The notes beneath the pieces were generated by a model. That model saw only the letters and a list, made by a program, of their open reading frames with translations, made no database searches and was not told the origin of the DNA. The position numbers and the translations under genes were made by a program. This document shows positions 51,762 through 60,664 of a stretch of 64,000 nt of DNA, piece by piece. Source of the DNA: JAFGSG01 sp964626055. Lineage in GTDB: Bacteria; Spirochaetota; UBA4802; JAFGDQ01. Each line of letters starts with the position of its first letter. The first letter of the stretch is position 1. The stretch spans positions 1 to 64,000 of the forward strand of contig CAZVDF010000010.1 of NCBI GenBank assembly GCA_964626055.1. The letters are read 5' to 3'.

Positions 51762-52694
51762 ATGCAGAAAACATCCATAAAAAGTCACGGAGTAATCGCA
51801 GCAATAGGCAATACTCCTCTTGTGGAATTAAAATATCTTAATCCGAACAAAAAGATCCGTATAATGGCAAAGCTCGAAGGCTCGAATCCCGGGGGATCGG
51901 TTAAGGACAGGCCTGCTTATTACATGCTCAAGAATGCCGTCGAATCCGGACTTTTAACGAAGAATAAAACGATACTGGAACCGACAAGCGGCAATACGGG
52001 CATCGGCCTTGCGATGGTAGGAGCCGCATTGGGGTTTAAAGTTAAGCTCTGTATGCCGGACTGCGTGTCCTTCGAGCGGAGAGCAATCCTTGAAGCTCTC
52101 GGCAGTGAGCTTGTTTTGACCGACGGATCGAAAGGTACCGACGGCGCGATCATAATGGCAAAACAAATGCTCAGGGAAAATCCGGAAAAATATTATATGC
52201 CGGATCAATTCTCAAATCCATTCAATATACAGTCCCATTACGAGACCACAGCGCCGGAAATAATAAACCAGACGGGAGGAGATATCGCAGCTTTTGTGGC
52301 GGCTCTGGGCACCACCGGAACCCTTATGGGAACATCAAAAAGATTCCGCGAATACGACAGAGACATTAGAATAATAGCAATTGAACCTGCGGTGGGGCAT
52401 ACTATTCAGGGATTAAAGAACATGCAGGAATCCATAGTCCCGGCAATTTATAATCCGGACATGCACGACGAAAAAATTACAGTTACCGATAATGAAGCTT
52501 TCGATATGTGCAAACAACTCGCGTTAAAAGAAGGGCTGTTCTGCGGGATGTCGAGCGGAGCGGCGGTAGCCGGGGTTTTAAAATATGCCGCGCAAATAAA
52601 AAGCGGCACAATAGTGACGCTTCTGCCGGACAGGGGAGACCGGTATCTTTCAACCGCTCTTTTTAAATCCGTATGCGCCAAATGCCCGCCGTAG
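51762..52694 (+). CDS. cysM: Cysteine synthase B (O-acetylserine sulfhydrylase), CysM type
   Basis: The 310-residue PLP enzyme makes cysteine from O-acetylserine (or O-phosphoserine or thiosulfate in some relatives). The PLP lysine is in NPGGSVKDRPAYYML, and the substrate loop is EPTSGNTGIGLAM. The phosphate loop is GTTGTLMGTSKRF, and the C-terminal SSGAAVAGVLKYA and LPDRGDRYLSTALF blocks are closer to CysM than CysK. A short cysteine-containing tail (CAKCPP) is unusual. It is monocistronic after the tRNA gene. Confidence 0.92.
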   Translation: MQKTSIKSHGVIAAIGNTPLVELKYLNPNKKIRIMAKLEGSNPGGSVKDRPAYYMLKNAVESGLLTKNKTILEPTSGNTGIGLAMVGAALGFKVKLCMPDCVSFERRAILEALGSELVLTDGSKGTDGAIIMAKQMLRENPEKYYMPDQFSNPFNIQSHYETTAPEIINQTGGDIAAFVAALGTTGTLMGTSKRFREYDRDIRIIAIEPAVGHTIQGLKNMQESIVPAIYNPDMHDEKITVTDNEAFDMCKQLALKEGLFCGMSSGAAVAGVLKYAAQIKSGTIVTLLPDRGDRYLSTALFKSVCAKCPP

Positions 52695-52779
52695 ACAAAG
52701 GTGTATTTTCACTTGACTTTTTACAACCGGCATCTATCCATTTTAAAAATTCAGTATTCTATAAGTACAAATTATTTCA

Positions 52780-52938
52780 AAATAAAATTCCCCGGGGCAA
52801 GCCCCCGGTACTAACGTACCGGCTGCCACCTTTGGTGTCGGCGGGGTATTATGTTTCAAGGCGTTATCGATTTGCTCCGCAAATCGATAGGCTTGCATCC
52901 TCGACGCAAGCGTCGAGGTATTACGCCTTGAAATAAAT
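52780..52938 (+). repeat. G+C-rich palindromic repeat, family B, full copy 2
   Basis: It is nearly identical to the copy at 36415, with the same order of blocks: AAAATTCCCCGGGGCAAGCC, GTACTAACGTACC, CGATTTGCTCCGCAAATCG, TCGACGCAAGCGTCGA and CGCCTTGAAATAAA. It lies about 50 bases upstream of the MoxR gene and occupies most of the 52695-52994 gap. Confidence 0.87.
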
Positions 52939-52994
52939 TTTAAATTTCCCTCATAAATTAAAAACCAACAGAAAAATATGGAGGCATGCCGGCA

Positions 52995-53975
52995 ATGGAT
53001 ATACAGGCAATTGCTATCAGAGTCGAAAAAGAAAACATAATTGTCCGAAAGATTCTGGCCGAGATCGAAAAGGCAGTCGTTGGACAGAGAAACCTTCTTG
53101 AAAAAATGCTGATAGGGCTTATCTGCGACGGCCATATACTGCTTGAAGGACTGCCCGGTCTTGCAAAAACTACGGCGGTGCGCGCCCTGGCAGCGGCAAT
53201 AAGCACTTCTTTCCAGAGAATCCAGTTTACACCCGACCTTCTGCCTGCGGATATTCTGGGGACTCAAATTTACAGACCGGACAGCGGGAAATTCGAGATA
53301 CGTAAAGGGCCCATTTTCCATAACATCATCCTCGCCGACGAAATAAACCGCGCGCCCGCGAAAGTTCAGAGCGCGCTTCTTGAGGCCATGCAGGAAAGAC
53401 AGGTAACTATAGGTGAAACGACCTTTGAGCTTGCAAAACCGTTCCTTGTTCTTGCAACGCAGAACCCTATTGAGCAGGAGGGAACATATCCTCTGCCGGA
53501 AGCGCAGATCGACCGTTTTATGATGAAAATAAAAGTCGATTATCCCAGCGCCGAGGAAGAAAAAGAAATTATGCAGAGAGCAAATAATCTTTCAATCGCA
53601 AATATATCCGGGATTGCATCCGTTGCGGAACTGGGATCCGTCAGGGAAACAGTCAAATCAATCCACATGGAAGAGAAGATAGTGCAATATATAGTGAATA
53701 TTTCAAGGGCTACGCGCATGCCCGGAGATTTCGGCCTTAACATTGGCTCCATGATACATTACGGCGCTTCGCCGAGAGCGTCCATCTGGCTCGGCGAAGC
53801 GAGCCGCGCGCACGCATTCATGGCCGGACGCGGATATGTGACGCCCCAGGACGTCAAGACCATGGCGCCGGATATCCTTCGCCACAGGATTATCCTGAGT
53901 TACGAAGCGGAAGCCGAAGGCAAAAGCGCGGACGAATTTATCGCCATGTTCCTGGAAAGGATAGAAGTGCCGTAA
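52995..53975 (+). CDS. moxR: MoxR-family AAA+ ATPase
   Basis: The 326-residue ATPase has Walker A in LEGLPGLAKTTAV, Walker B in IILADEINRAPAKVQSAL, sensor 1 in LATQNPIEQEGTYPLPEAQ and a C-terminal lid with PRASIWLGEASRAHAFMAGR. I start at the ATG at 52995, ten bases after GGAGG; an ATG three codons earlier is only one base from that site. Family knowledge: MoxR proteins act as chaperones for von Willebrand (VWA) domain proteins, and genes for these follow directly. First gene of the Bat operon. Confidence 0.95.
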   Translation: MDIQAIAIRVEKENIIVRKILAEIEKAVVGQRNLLEKMLIGLICDGHILLEGLPGLAKTTAVRALAAAISTSFQRIQFTPDLLPADILGTQIYRPDSGKFEIRKGPIFHNIILADEINRAPAKVQSALLEAMQERQVTIGETTFELAKPFLVLATQNPIEQEGTYPLPEAQIDRFMMKIKVDYPSAEEEKEIMQRANNLSIANISGIASVAELGSVRETVKSIHMEEKIVQYIVNISRATRMPGDFGLNIGSMIHYGASPRASIWLGEASRAHAFMAGRGYVTPQDVKTMAPDILRHRIILSYEAEAEGKSADEFIAMFLERIEVP

Positions 53976-53979
53976 TTAT

Positions 53980-54855
53980 ATGATCCAGCAGGAAATATTC
54001 AAAAAGATACAGACTCTGCATTTCAAAACAAGGCGCATGGCAAGCGATCTTTTCGCAGGACGCTATGTAAGCGCTTTTAAAGGCCGCGGGATGGAGTTTG
54101 CGGAAGTCCGCGAGTATTGTCCGGGAGACGATATCCGCACCATAGACTGGAATGTGAGCGCCCGCTACGGGCACCCTTTCGTGAAGGTATTTCACGAAGA
54201 GCGGGAACTTACGGTGATACTCATGCTGGATATTTCCGGATCGCATTCATTCGGCACGCGGAATAAACTGAAACGCGAACTTCTGGCGGAAGCCGCAGGC
54301 ATGCTCGCGTTCCTCGCTATCAGGACAAATGACAAAGTCGGGGCGCTGTTATTCAGCTCTGGCGTTGAAAAATACATCCCTCCGAAAAAGGGCGCCACTC
54401 ACGTATGGAGAGTTATAAAGGAAATATTCACATATGAGCCGCGCGAAACAAAAACCAGCCTGAATGAAGCTCTGACTTTTTTAAACAGAGCCGTGAAACG
54501 CCATGCTATCGTATTTTTAATATCAGACTGTATCGATGAAGGATTCGAGAAACCGCTGCGGCTTGCCGCAAAAAAGCACCAGCTTACCGTAATCCGGCTA
54601 ACCGATCCGGCTGAAATAAGACTGCCCGACGCCGGGCCGGTAAGGCTTAAGGATCCGGAAACAGGAGAAAATGTCATTATAAATTCTTCAAAAAAAACGA
54701 CAAGACAGCTCTGGACGGAATACGTGTATAGAGAGAGAAGAAAGCTCAACGACCTGCTCAACGCGACCGGCGTCGATCTCGTCGAACTTTATACGGATAA
54801 AGACGTAGTAGAACCGCTTATGCGGCTTTTTGAGATTAAAGGCAGAAGACAATGA
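53980..54855 (+). CDS. DUF58-domain protein of the Bat operon
   Basis: The 291-residue soluble protein has the DUF58 signature FAEVREYCPGDDIRTIDWNVSA (split over about 42-63), followed by a VWA-like fold (VILMLDISGSHSFGT with a partial MIDAS, and FLISDCIDEGF). DUF58 proteins regularly accompany MoxR ATPases and VWA proteins. It starts four bases after moxR and its end overlaps the next gene by four bases. Confidence 0.92.
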   Translation: MIQQEIFKKIQTLHFKTRRMASDLFAGRYVSAFKGRGMEFAEVREYCPGDDIRTIDWNVSARYGHPFVKVFHEERELTVILMLDISGSHSFGTRNKLKRELLAEAAGMLAFLAIRTNDKVGALLFSSGVEKYIPPKKGATHVWRVIKEIFTYEPRETKTSLNEALTFLNRAVKRHAIVFLISDCIDEGFEKPLRLAAKKHQLTVIRLTDPAEIRLPDAGPVRLKDPETGENVIINSSKKTTRQLWTEYVYRERRKLNDLLNATGVDLVELYTDKDVVEPLMRLFEIKGRRQ

Positions 54856-55865
54856 TCAGGAGAATATTCACATTTCTTATTCTCTCATTAGTATTCACTG
54901 TCTGCGAGAGCGGCGTTAATAACGATGCCTCTAAAGAAGCAGGCACTTTGAAGGAAAATACGCCGGCACATGACCGGATCCCGAAAATTTACACTTCTAC
55001 AGATAAATCAAAAGCGTATGTCGGGGATATTATTAATCTATCAGTTAAATATTTTATACCGGGAAGCAGCACTTTCAGTCCCGATACGGATTTAACAGGG
55101 CTAGACGGCCTTACAATAACAGGGAAAAAATCCGCAAAAGGAGAAATAACCCTTAAGATTATCATAGATAAAACTGCATCATTCGATATCGGGCCAGTAA
55201 ATCTTTCCTTTAAAGACAGCAAGGGCATTCAAAACATTATCAGAAGTGAAACGTTGCATATCGAGGTATTGTCCAATCTCGGAGACAGGCCGTCGGAAGC
55301 GCAGCTCAAGCCGATAATGGACATTATACCAACATATCCATTTATACTAAGAATGCTGCCGTGGCTGGCCGGGTTTCTGGTTTTAGCCGCCGCATGTATA
55401 GGATTTTATATCTGGAAAAGCAGAGAAAGGAAAAAAGCCGAAGCATTAAAAGAGATAAAACCTGCTCATGTTATTGCCGGGGAAGAGATCGAAAAATTGA
55501 AAGCTATGAATCTCTTTGAAAAAGGCCGGCATAAAGAGTTCTATTTCAGGTTCTCCGAAATATTACGCAGGTACCTTGAAAATCTCAGGGGATTTCCTGC
55601 TGTTGAACTGACCACTGAAGAAATTGCGCGCAGGATAAAAACGGACGCGGACAGGAAGCTTGTGACGGTTCTGCGCGAAGCCGATCTAATAAAATTTGCG
55701 GACGCAATACCGACAAAAGCAAAAAGCGAAGAAGATATAAGAGCGGCGCTGAAGTACATAAAAGCGACAACACCGGCAGAGACGGCTAGCCCCCTAAATC
55801 CCCCTAAAGGGGGACTTAATATCCAAAAACCTACTATAAATGGTAAGGTAAAGAGAGTAAATTGA
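54852..55865 (+). CDS. DUF4381-like membrane protein of the Bat operon
   Basis: This 337-residue protein has a signal sequence (MIRRIFTFLILSLVFTVC, possibly a lipobox), a periplasmic beta-rich domain (about 45-150) of the kind also seen in BatD, and one membrane helix (about 172-190). Its cytoplasmic helical domain (about 200-300) has EKGRHKEFYFRFSEILRRYL and KFADAIPTK. The last residues (after ATTPAETA) are encoded by a CCCCTAAATCCCCC repeat-like sequence at 55790-55815 and look foreign. The family normally sits between DUF58 and BatA genes. It overlaps its upstream neighbour by four bases and abuts batA. Confidence 0.75.
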   Translation: MIRRIFTFLILSLVFTVCESGVNNDASKEAGTLKENTPAHDRIPKIYTSTDKSKAYVGDIINLSVKYFIPGSSTFSPDTDLTGLDGLTITGKKSAKGEITLKIIIDKTASFDIGPVNLSFKDSKGIQNIIRSETLHIEVLSNLGDRPSEAQLKPIMDIIPTYPFILRMLPWLAGFLVLAAACIGFYIWKSRERKKAEALKEIKPAHVIAGEEIEKLKAMNLFEKGRHKEFYFRFSEILRRYLENLRGFPAVELTTEEIARRIKTDADRKLVTVLREADLIKFADAIPTKAKSEEDIRAALKYIKATTPAETASPLNPPKGGLNIQKPTINGKVKRVN

Positions 55866-55866
55866 A

Positions 55867-56862
55867 ATGAATTTTACTTTTGCATACAAGCCAATGCTGC
55901 TATTATTTCTCCCGGCAGCTCTATGGGTATATTTAAAATATAAAAACGGCAGCCGCAGCATAAACTTTTCGCTTACGCACACGCTTTCGAAATTCACCGG
56001 GACTTTTGAAAAATCGATAGGCAGCGTTCCGTTAATACTGCGAGCAACAATACTTGTTCTTATGGTATTGGCAGCCGCAAGGCCGCAGCTGTACAATATA
56101 TCAGCGGACACGCGCTCCCGGGGAGTCGACATTATTCTCTGCCTGGACGCGTCCGGCACAATGCGCGCCCTCGACTTTACGCTTAACGGCAATCGCGTGA
56201 CAAGGCTTACTGCAGTAAAAAAAGTTGTATCCGATTTCATCAGAAAGCGCGAGCACGACAGGATAGGGCTTGTAGTCTTCGGAACGGACGCTTACACGCA
56301 GTCGCCGCTTACGATGGACAAGGGTCTGCTGCTCGCGCTCGTCGACAGGCTCGAGATCGGGATGGCGGGAGACAGGACTGCAGTCGGGTCCGCGATCGCG
56401 GTCGGGGGCAAACGCCTCAAGGATCTCGAAGCAAAATCGAAAATACTTATCGTGCTTACCGACGGGAGGAACAATACCGGGAGCGTAAGCCCGGAACTGG
56501 CAGCCGAAGCGGTAAAAGCTTTCGGCGTGAAGATATACGCGATCGGGGTAGGCGGCAAAGGCCCTGCACCCGTTGTCGAGCAGACACCCTTCGGGCCTCA
56601 GGTTATGTATATCCAGGAAGACCTCGACGAGGAAGCGCTTCAGAAAATCGCCGGCATCGGCAGCGGCCGTTATTTCCGGGCGAGCGACAGCAAGAAGCTT
56701 GCGGAGATATATGATATAATCGACAAAGCGGAAAAAACGGAGATTAAACAAAAAGAATATTTCAACTTCCGGGAATTATACCTGTATTTTCTGATTCCGG
56801 CATTTATTTTACTGCTTATTGAAGTCATACTGCAAACAACAATATTAAGGATAATTCCATGA
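55867..56862 (+). CDS. batA: BatA: VWA-domain membrane protein
   Basis: The 331-residue protein has an N-terminal DUF4159/BatA-type membrane segment (two helices, about 8-22 and 55-72), a cytoplasmic or periplasmic VWA domain (about 90-280) and a C-terminal helix (about 300-325). The metal-ion site begins DASGTM, a DxSxT variant of the usual DxSxS, with T in DRTAVGS and D in VLTDGRNNTG. Bat proteins were first linked to aerotolerance and are thought to work with MoxR in envelope protein complexes. It overlaps batB by four bases. Confidence 0.92.
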   Translation: MNFTFAYKPMLLLFLPAALWVYLKYKNGSRSINFSLTHTLSKFTGTFEKSIGSVPLILRATILVLMVLAAARPQLYNISADTRSRGVDIILCLDASGTMRALDFTLNGNRVTRLTAVKKVVSDFIRKREHDRIGLVVFGTDAYTQSPLTMDKGLLLALVDRLEIGMAGDRTAVGSAIAVGGKRLKDLEAKSKILIVLTDGRNNTGSVSPELAAEAVKAFGVKIYAIGVGGKGPAPVVEQTPFGPQVMYIQEDLDEEALQKIAGIGSGRYFRASDSKKLAEIYDIIDKAEKTEIKQKEYFNFRELYLYFLIPAFILLLIEVILQTTILRIIP

Positions 56863-57914
56863 GCTTTAATAATTTATGGGCGCTTAATTTTTTATGGATT
56901 GTTCCCCTGGTCGTCCTGGCTATGATATTCTCCCTGCGGAAAAAAAGACAAATATTAAAAAATTTTGCGGACATCAAACTCCTTTCAAAGCTTACAGGGG
57001 AAGAGAATAATACAAAAACATACATAAAAATTATCCTTCTGGTGATTTCCTTTATTCTTATTATTTTCGGCCTTGCAGGGCCCAGATGGGGAAGCCATTA
57101 CCAGGAAGTGAGCCGGCAGGGAGTCGATATCATGATAGCGGTAGACGTATCATCCAGCATGCTCGCTCAGGACGTAAAACCGAACAGAATGGAAAATGCA
57201 AAAAGAGAGATACGGGATTTCATTAAAGTTATACAGGGAGACAGGATAGGGCTTGTCGCTTTTGCGGGAGCGGCATTTGTACAATGCCCGCTCACTCTCG
57301 ATTACGGAGCATTGCAGATGTTCCTTTCGGATCTGGGCCCTGACCTTATCCCTGTCTCAGGAACCGACATAGGAGCCGCCATCGATACGGCGGCATCCTC
57401 TTTTGACGACAAATCCAATACTGACAGGGTTGTTCTTCTCATTACAGACGGAGAAGACAACGAAGGAAGAGGCATCAAGGCAGCCGGGAATGCCGCTGGA
57501 AAAAACATCAGGATATTCATATTCGGGACGGGAGACCCTGCCGGCGCTCCCGTGCCCGCAACCGACGGCTCCGGGGGTTTCATAAAAGACAGCCGCGGCA
57601 ACATGGTTCTCTCCAGGCTGGATGAAGAAGGATTGACCGGAATAGCAACCGCGTCCGGAGGCGGATATGTAAGATCCGCGCCGGGAGATCTTGATCTTGA
57701 CATGCTTTACTACAGCGGCATAAAATTCAAGACTGAAGCAAAAACATTAAAGAGCGGCAAAATAAAAGTTTACGAAGAGCGCTTCATGATATTTATATTT
57801 GTCGCTATAATACTGCTTTTAATCGAAGGATTTGTTGATATAAATTTGAGAAGTAGATCTGGGAAATCCCATGGGAGCATTAAAAATTATCTTAAAATGA
57901 TTTTAATGAAATAA
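56859..57914 (+). CDS. batB: BatB: VWA-domain membrane protein
   Basis: The 351-residue paralogue of BatA has the same layout: helices at about 10-24 and 55-72, a VWA domain (about 88-290) and a C-terminal helix (about 310-330). The MIDAS is complete, with DVSSSM, T in SGTDIGAAI and D in LITDGEDNEG. The sequence FVQCPLTLDYGAL is typical of this group. A complete site next to the variant site in BatA suggests distinct ligands within one complex. Confidence 0.94.
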   Translation: MSFNNLWALNFLWIVPLVVLAMIFSLRKKRQILKNFADIKLLSKLTGEENNTKTYIKIILLVISFILIIFGLAGPRWGSHYQEVSRQGVDIMIAVDVSSSMLAQDVKPNRMENAKREIRDFIKVIQGDRIGLVAFAGAAFVQCPLTLDYGALQMFLSDLGPDLIPVSGTDIGAAIDTAASSFDDKSNTDRVVLLITDGEDNEGRGIKAAGNAAGKNIRIFIFGTGDPAGAPVPATDGSGGFIKDSRGNMVLSRLDEEGLTGIATASGGGYVRSAPGDLDLDMLYYSGIKFKTEAKTLKSGKIKVYEERFMIFIFVAIILLLIEGFVDINLRSRSGKSHGSIKNYLKMILMK

Positions 57915-57929
57915 TACAATTCAAATTTA

Positions 57930-58694
57930 ATGATTTTTATGCTAAATCCGACGAAATACATATTACTTTTAATTATTCTATCTTTTGCTTCTTCTGCATT
58001 CGCGAAGAACGCCGACGATCTTTACAGGGACGGCAATTTCGCCGAGGCGGAAAAAAAATATGAACAGGGGGACCTAGAGGATCCGAAAGATCTGCGCTGG
58101 CGCTACAACAAAGGATGCGCGGCTTATCAGAAAAAGGATTACGAGGCGGCGGAGGCAGCGTTTACAAGCGTGCTTCGCAGAGCCAGAGATAAGGAAATGC
58201 TGTCGAGGGCGGCCTACAATCTCGGCAACACGGCTTTTGCGCAGAACGACTTCAGCGCGGCTGCGGACTTCTACAGGCAGGCGATCGTTTATGATCCGAA
58301 TAATCCGGACGCAAAATATAATCTTGAATTGTCCCTGAAAAAAATGGAAGAAGCGAAAAAGAACCCGGATAACAGGAATAACAAAAACGACAAAAAGGTC
58401 AATCAAAAAGACAGTCAAAAATCCCGGCAAGATGACACCGGCAAACAGGATCAAAAAGGAAAAGAAAATCCGGATAAATCCGAAGACAGGCAAAATCCTG
58501 GAGACATGTCGGGCGATTTGAAATCCGCAAAACCCATGGGTGACAGGCCGAAACAGGAGCTCTCTCCCGCGCAAATACTCGAAAGAAAAAAAGCAGAAGC
58601 TTTGCTTGACAATATAAAGGAAGACCGTGCTAAGATAATGCAACATCAGACGAAAGAGGTGAAAAAGAAAGCCGGATCCGGAAAGAACTGGTAA
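57930..58694 (+). CDS. batC: BatC: TPR protein
   Basis: The 254-residue exported protein has a signal peptide (cut near ASSAFA), two to three TPR motifs (about 30-130, with YRDGNFAEAEKKYEQG and AAYNLGNTAFAQNDFSAAAD) and a long lysine/aspartate-rich low-complexity tail with KKN, NDKK and DKSEDRQ runs. The TPRs would hold BatA/BatB partners. A family A palindrome follows before batD. Confidence 0.88.
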   Translation: MIFMLNPTKYILLLIILSFASSAFAKNADDLYRDGNFAEAEKKYEQGDLEDPKDLRWRYNKGCAAYQKKDYEAAEAAFTSVLRRARDKEMLSRAAYNLGNTAFAQNDFSAAADFYRQAIVYDPNNPDAKYNLELSLKKMEEAKKNPDNRNNKNDKKVNQKDSQKSRQDDTGKQDQKGKENPDKSEDRQNPGDMSGDLKSAKPMGDRPKQELSPAQILERKKAEALLDNIKEDRAKIMQHQTKEVKKKAGSGKNW

Positions 58695-58747
58695 TATAAC
58701 CGGACTCCGTCTCATCAATATTAACTTTGATGAGTAAGTAGCAATAT

Positions 58748-58868
58748 ATCGGAATACATTACAAAATTTACTCCGGAATCAGGCCTTCCTGGTTAGTTTT
58801 TTATGTTTTCGAAAGCTGCTGCATCAGGCCTGAAAGGCGTCCTCATAAATTCTGTAATGTATTCCGAT
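58748..58868 (+). repeat. Family A palindromic repeat, copy 4 (inside the bat operon)
   Basis: The arms 58748-58763 and 58853-58868 are perfect complements over 16 bases, with imperfect pairing beyond. The core has GGAATCAGGCCTTCCTGG and TCAGGCCTGAAAGGCGTCC. It fills the only sizeable gap (230 bases) within the otherwise tightly packed moxR-batE operon, between batC and batD. Confidence 0.87.
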
Positions 58869-58924
58869 TTATCAAAGTATAAAATCAAATTTTGAGATGA
58901 TTCCAAATTTAATTTTACAAGCAA

Positions 58925-60664
58925 ATGAATTTATTATACAAAAATAAAATAATTTTCATTTTAATTCTGCTATTAGCCATGCAGGCATACGCAATTGCGG
59001 ACATTGCCGTTTCATTGAAACTTAACCGATACGAAGCTTCAATAACGGACGCGATTAAAATGACGGTAAGCATATCCGGGTCGAGGGACGCAGACGCTCC
59101 GCTGATAAAAGGGATCGAAAATTTTGTTGCGCAAAATGCCGGCAGATCAAGCCGGGTACAGATCGTTAACGGACGCGTAAATTCAAGTCTTGACTTCACA
59201 TACTTTCTTCAGCCGAAGCGCGCCGGCATATTCGACATCGGCCCCGTAACCGTAAAAGTGGAAGGGAAAATTTACCAGAGCGCTTCCGTGAAATTAATCG
59301 TAAAAACTTCTCTGGATCATAAGAACGGGGACAATATACCTGCTTTTATGAGCGCAACCGTATCTTCAAGAAGAGTCTATCTTGAAGAACAGATCCAATA
59401 CACAATAAGACTTTATCATTTAAGCGATGTTTCGAATGTTTCTCTCAGCATGCCCGAAGCAGACGGGATTGAATTCAAACAAATAGGCAAGCCTGCGGAA
59501 TACAATACGGTTTACAATTCGAGAAATTACCAGGTTTTCGAAATAAAATATTCACTCATTCCGTCAAAGACCGGCAGGCTGAATATCAATTCTGCAAAAA
59601 TGAGCATGGTTGCGCATTCCAGGCACAGGCTCCAGGATGACGATGATTATTTTTCGATGGATGACTTTTTTGCTAACGCAAGGGGGAGACAGATTACGCT
59701 CGCAAGCAACTCTGTAGTTCTGGATGTACTGACCGTGCCTGAAACAGGAAAACCGGCGGACTACGCAGGCCTTGTCGGATCTTACAGCATCACATCCGAA
59801 CTCGCTCCGGCCCGCATTAAAGCAGGCGAGTCCGCGACTCTGACGGTTACCGTGAGAGGCTCCGGCAATGTAAACAGAATACCTGATCTTAGAATGCCGG
59901 ATATAAAGGATGCGAAGGTTTACGCGGATGAGCCGAAGCTGGAAGTCCGGCAAAGCGAGAAAGGAATTGAGGGCATAAAGACAATGAAATGGGCCATTGT
60001 GCCCGGCAGGCAGGGACGGTATACTATTCCTCCAGTATCCTTGGCTTATTTCGATACCTTAAACGGGTATTACAGCAGGATCGGCACCAGGCCGTTCGCG
60101 CTTTATGCCGATCCCGGAACGGGGATCATAGCTCAATCTCCGTTCGCAAAGGAGAGATCGTCAAGATACGGTAAAAATGAAGTGGAGGAGATCGGAAAAG
60201 ACATTCTTCCGATTCACAGATCGGCCATCGACCTGTCAAAAGAATCCGGGCAGGCGATCGGTTGGATTTCATGGATGTTGCTGGTTTTGCCTGCTCTTTT
60301 ATCCGGCGCTATTCTTGCAGGTTATAAAATTACAGGCAAAAATTCAGTAAAATTCAAATCGTACGGAGCTGCAAAAATTTTTTTTAAAATATGCGAAGAT
60401 AAGGAGCTAAGCGCCGAAAAGCTTTCAAATGCCATGCGCGAATATTTTAACGGACGTTTCGCTTTGGAACTGGGCACTCTTGCGCCGAAAGACGCATCCG
60501 ATATCCTGAAGGAAAAAGGATGCGAGGAAGATACCGCTGACCAGATGGAATGGATAATAAAAAAAATAGAGACTTTGATCTACACGGGGAAAGGGAAAGA
60601 TCCGTGCGATCTGTCCGTGGAAGCCGTACTTATCGTCAAAAGCATCGAAAAGGAGATTAAGTGA
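58925..60664 (+). CDS. batD: BatD: large periplasmic membrane protein
   Basis: The 579-residue protein has a signal peptide (cut after about residue 25), repeated immunoglobulin-like beta domains (about 30-430) and one membrane helix (about 448-468). A cytoplasmic helical tail (about 480-579) resembles that of the DUF4381-like protein. BatD-family segments such as VSLKLNRYEASITDAIKMTV and GSGNVNRIPDLRMP are recognisable. The stop overlaps the batE start as GTGA. Confidence 0.9.
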   Translation: MNLLYKNKIIFILILLLAMQAYAIADIAVSLKLNRYEASITDAIKMTVSISGSRDADAPLIKGIENFVAQNAGRSSRVQIVNGRVNSSLDFTYFLQPKRAGIFDIGPVTVKVEGKIYQSASVKLIVKTSLDHKNGDNIPAFMSATVSSRRVYLEEQIQYTIRLYHLSDVSNVSLSMPEADGIEFKQIGKPAEYNTVYNSRNYQVFEIKYSLIPSKTGRLNINSAKMSMVAHSRHRLQDDDDYFSMDDFFANARGRQITLASNSVVLDVLTVPETGKPADYAGLVGSYSITSELAPARIKAGESATLTVTVRGSGNVNRIPDLRMPDIKDAKVYADEPKLEVRQSEKGIEGIKTMKWAIVPGRQGRYTIPPVSLAYFDTLNGYYSRIGTRPFALYADPGTGIIAQSPFAKERSSRYGKNEVEEIGKDILPIHRSAIDLSKESGQAIGWISWMLLVLPALLSGAILAGYKITGKNSVKFKSYGAAKIFFKICEDKELSAEKLSNAMREYFNGRFALELGTLAPKDASDILKEKGCEEDTADQMEWIIKKIETLIYTGKGKDPCDLSVEAVLIVKSIEKEIK

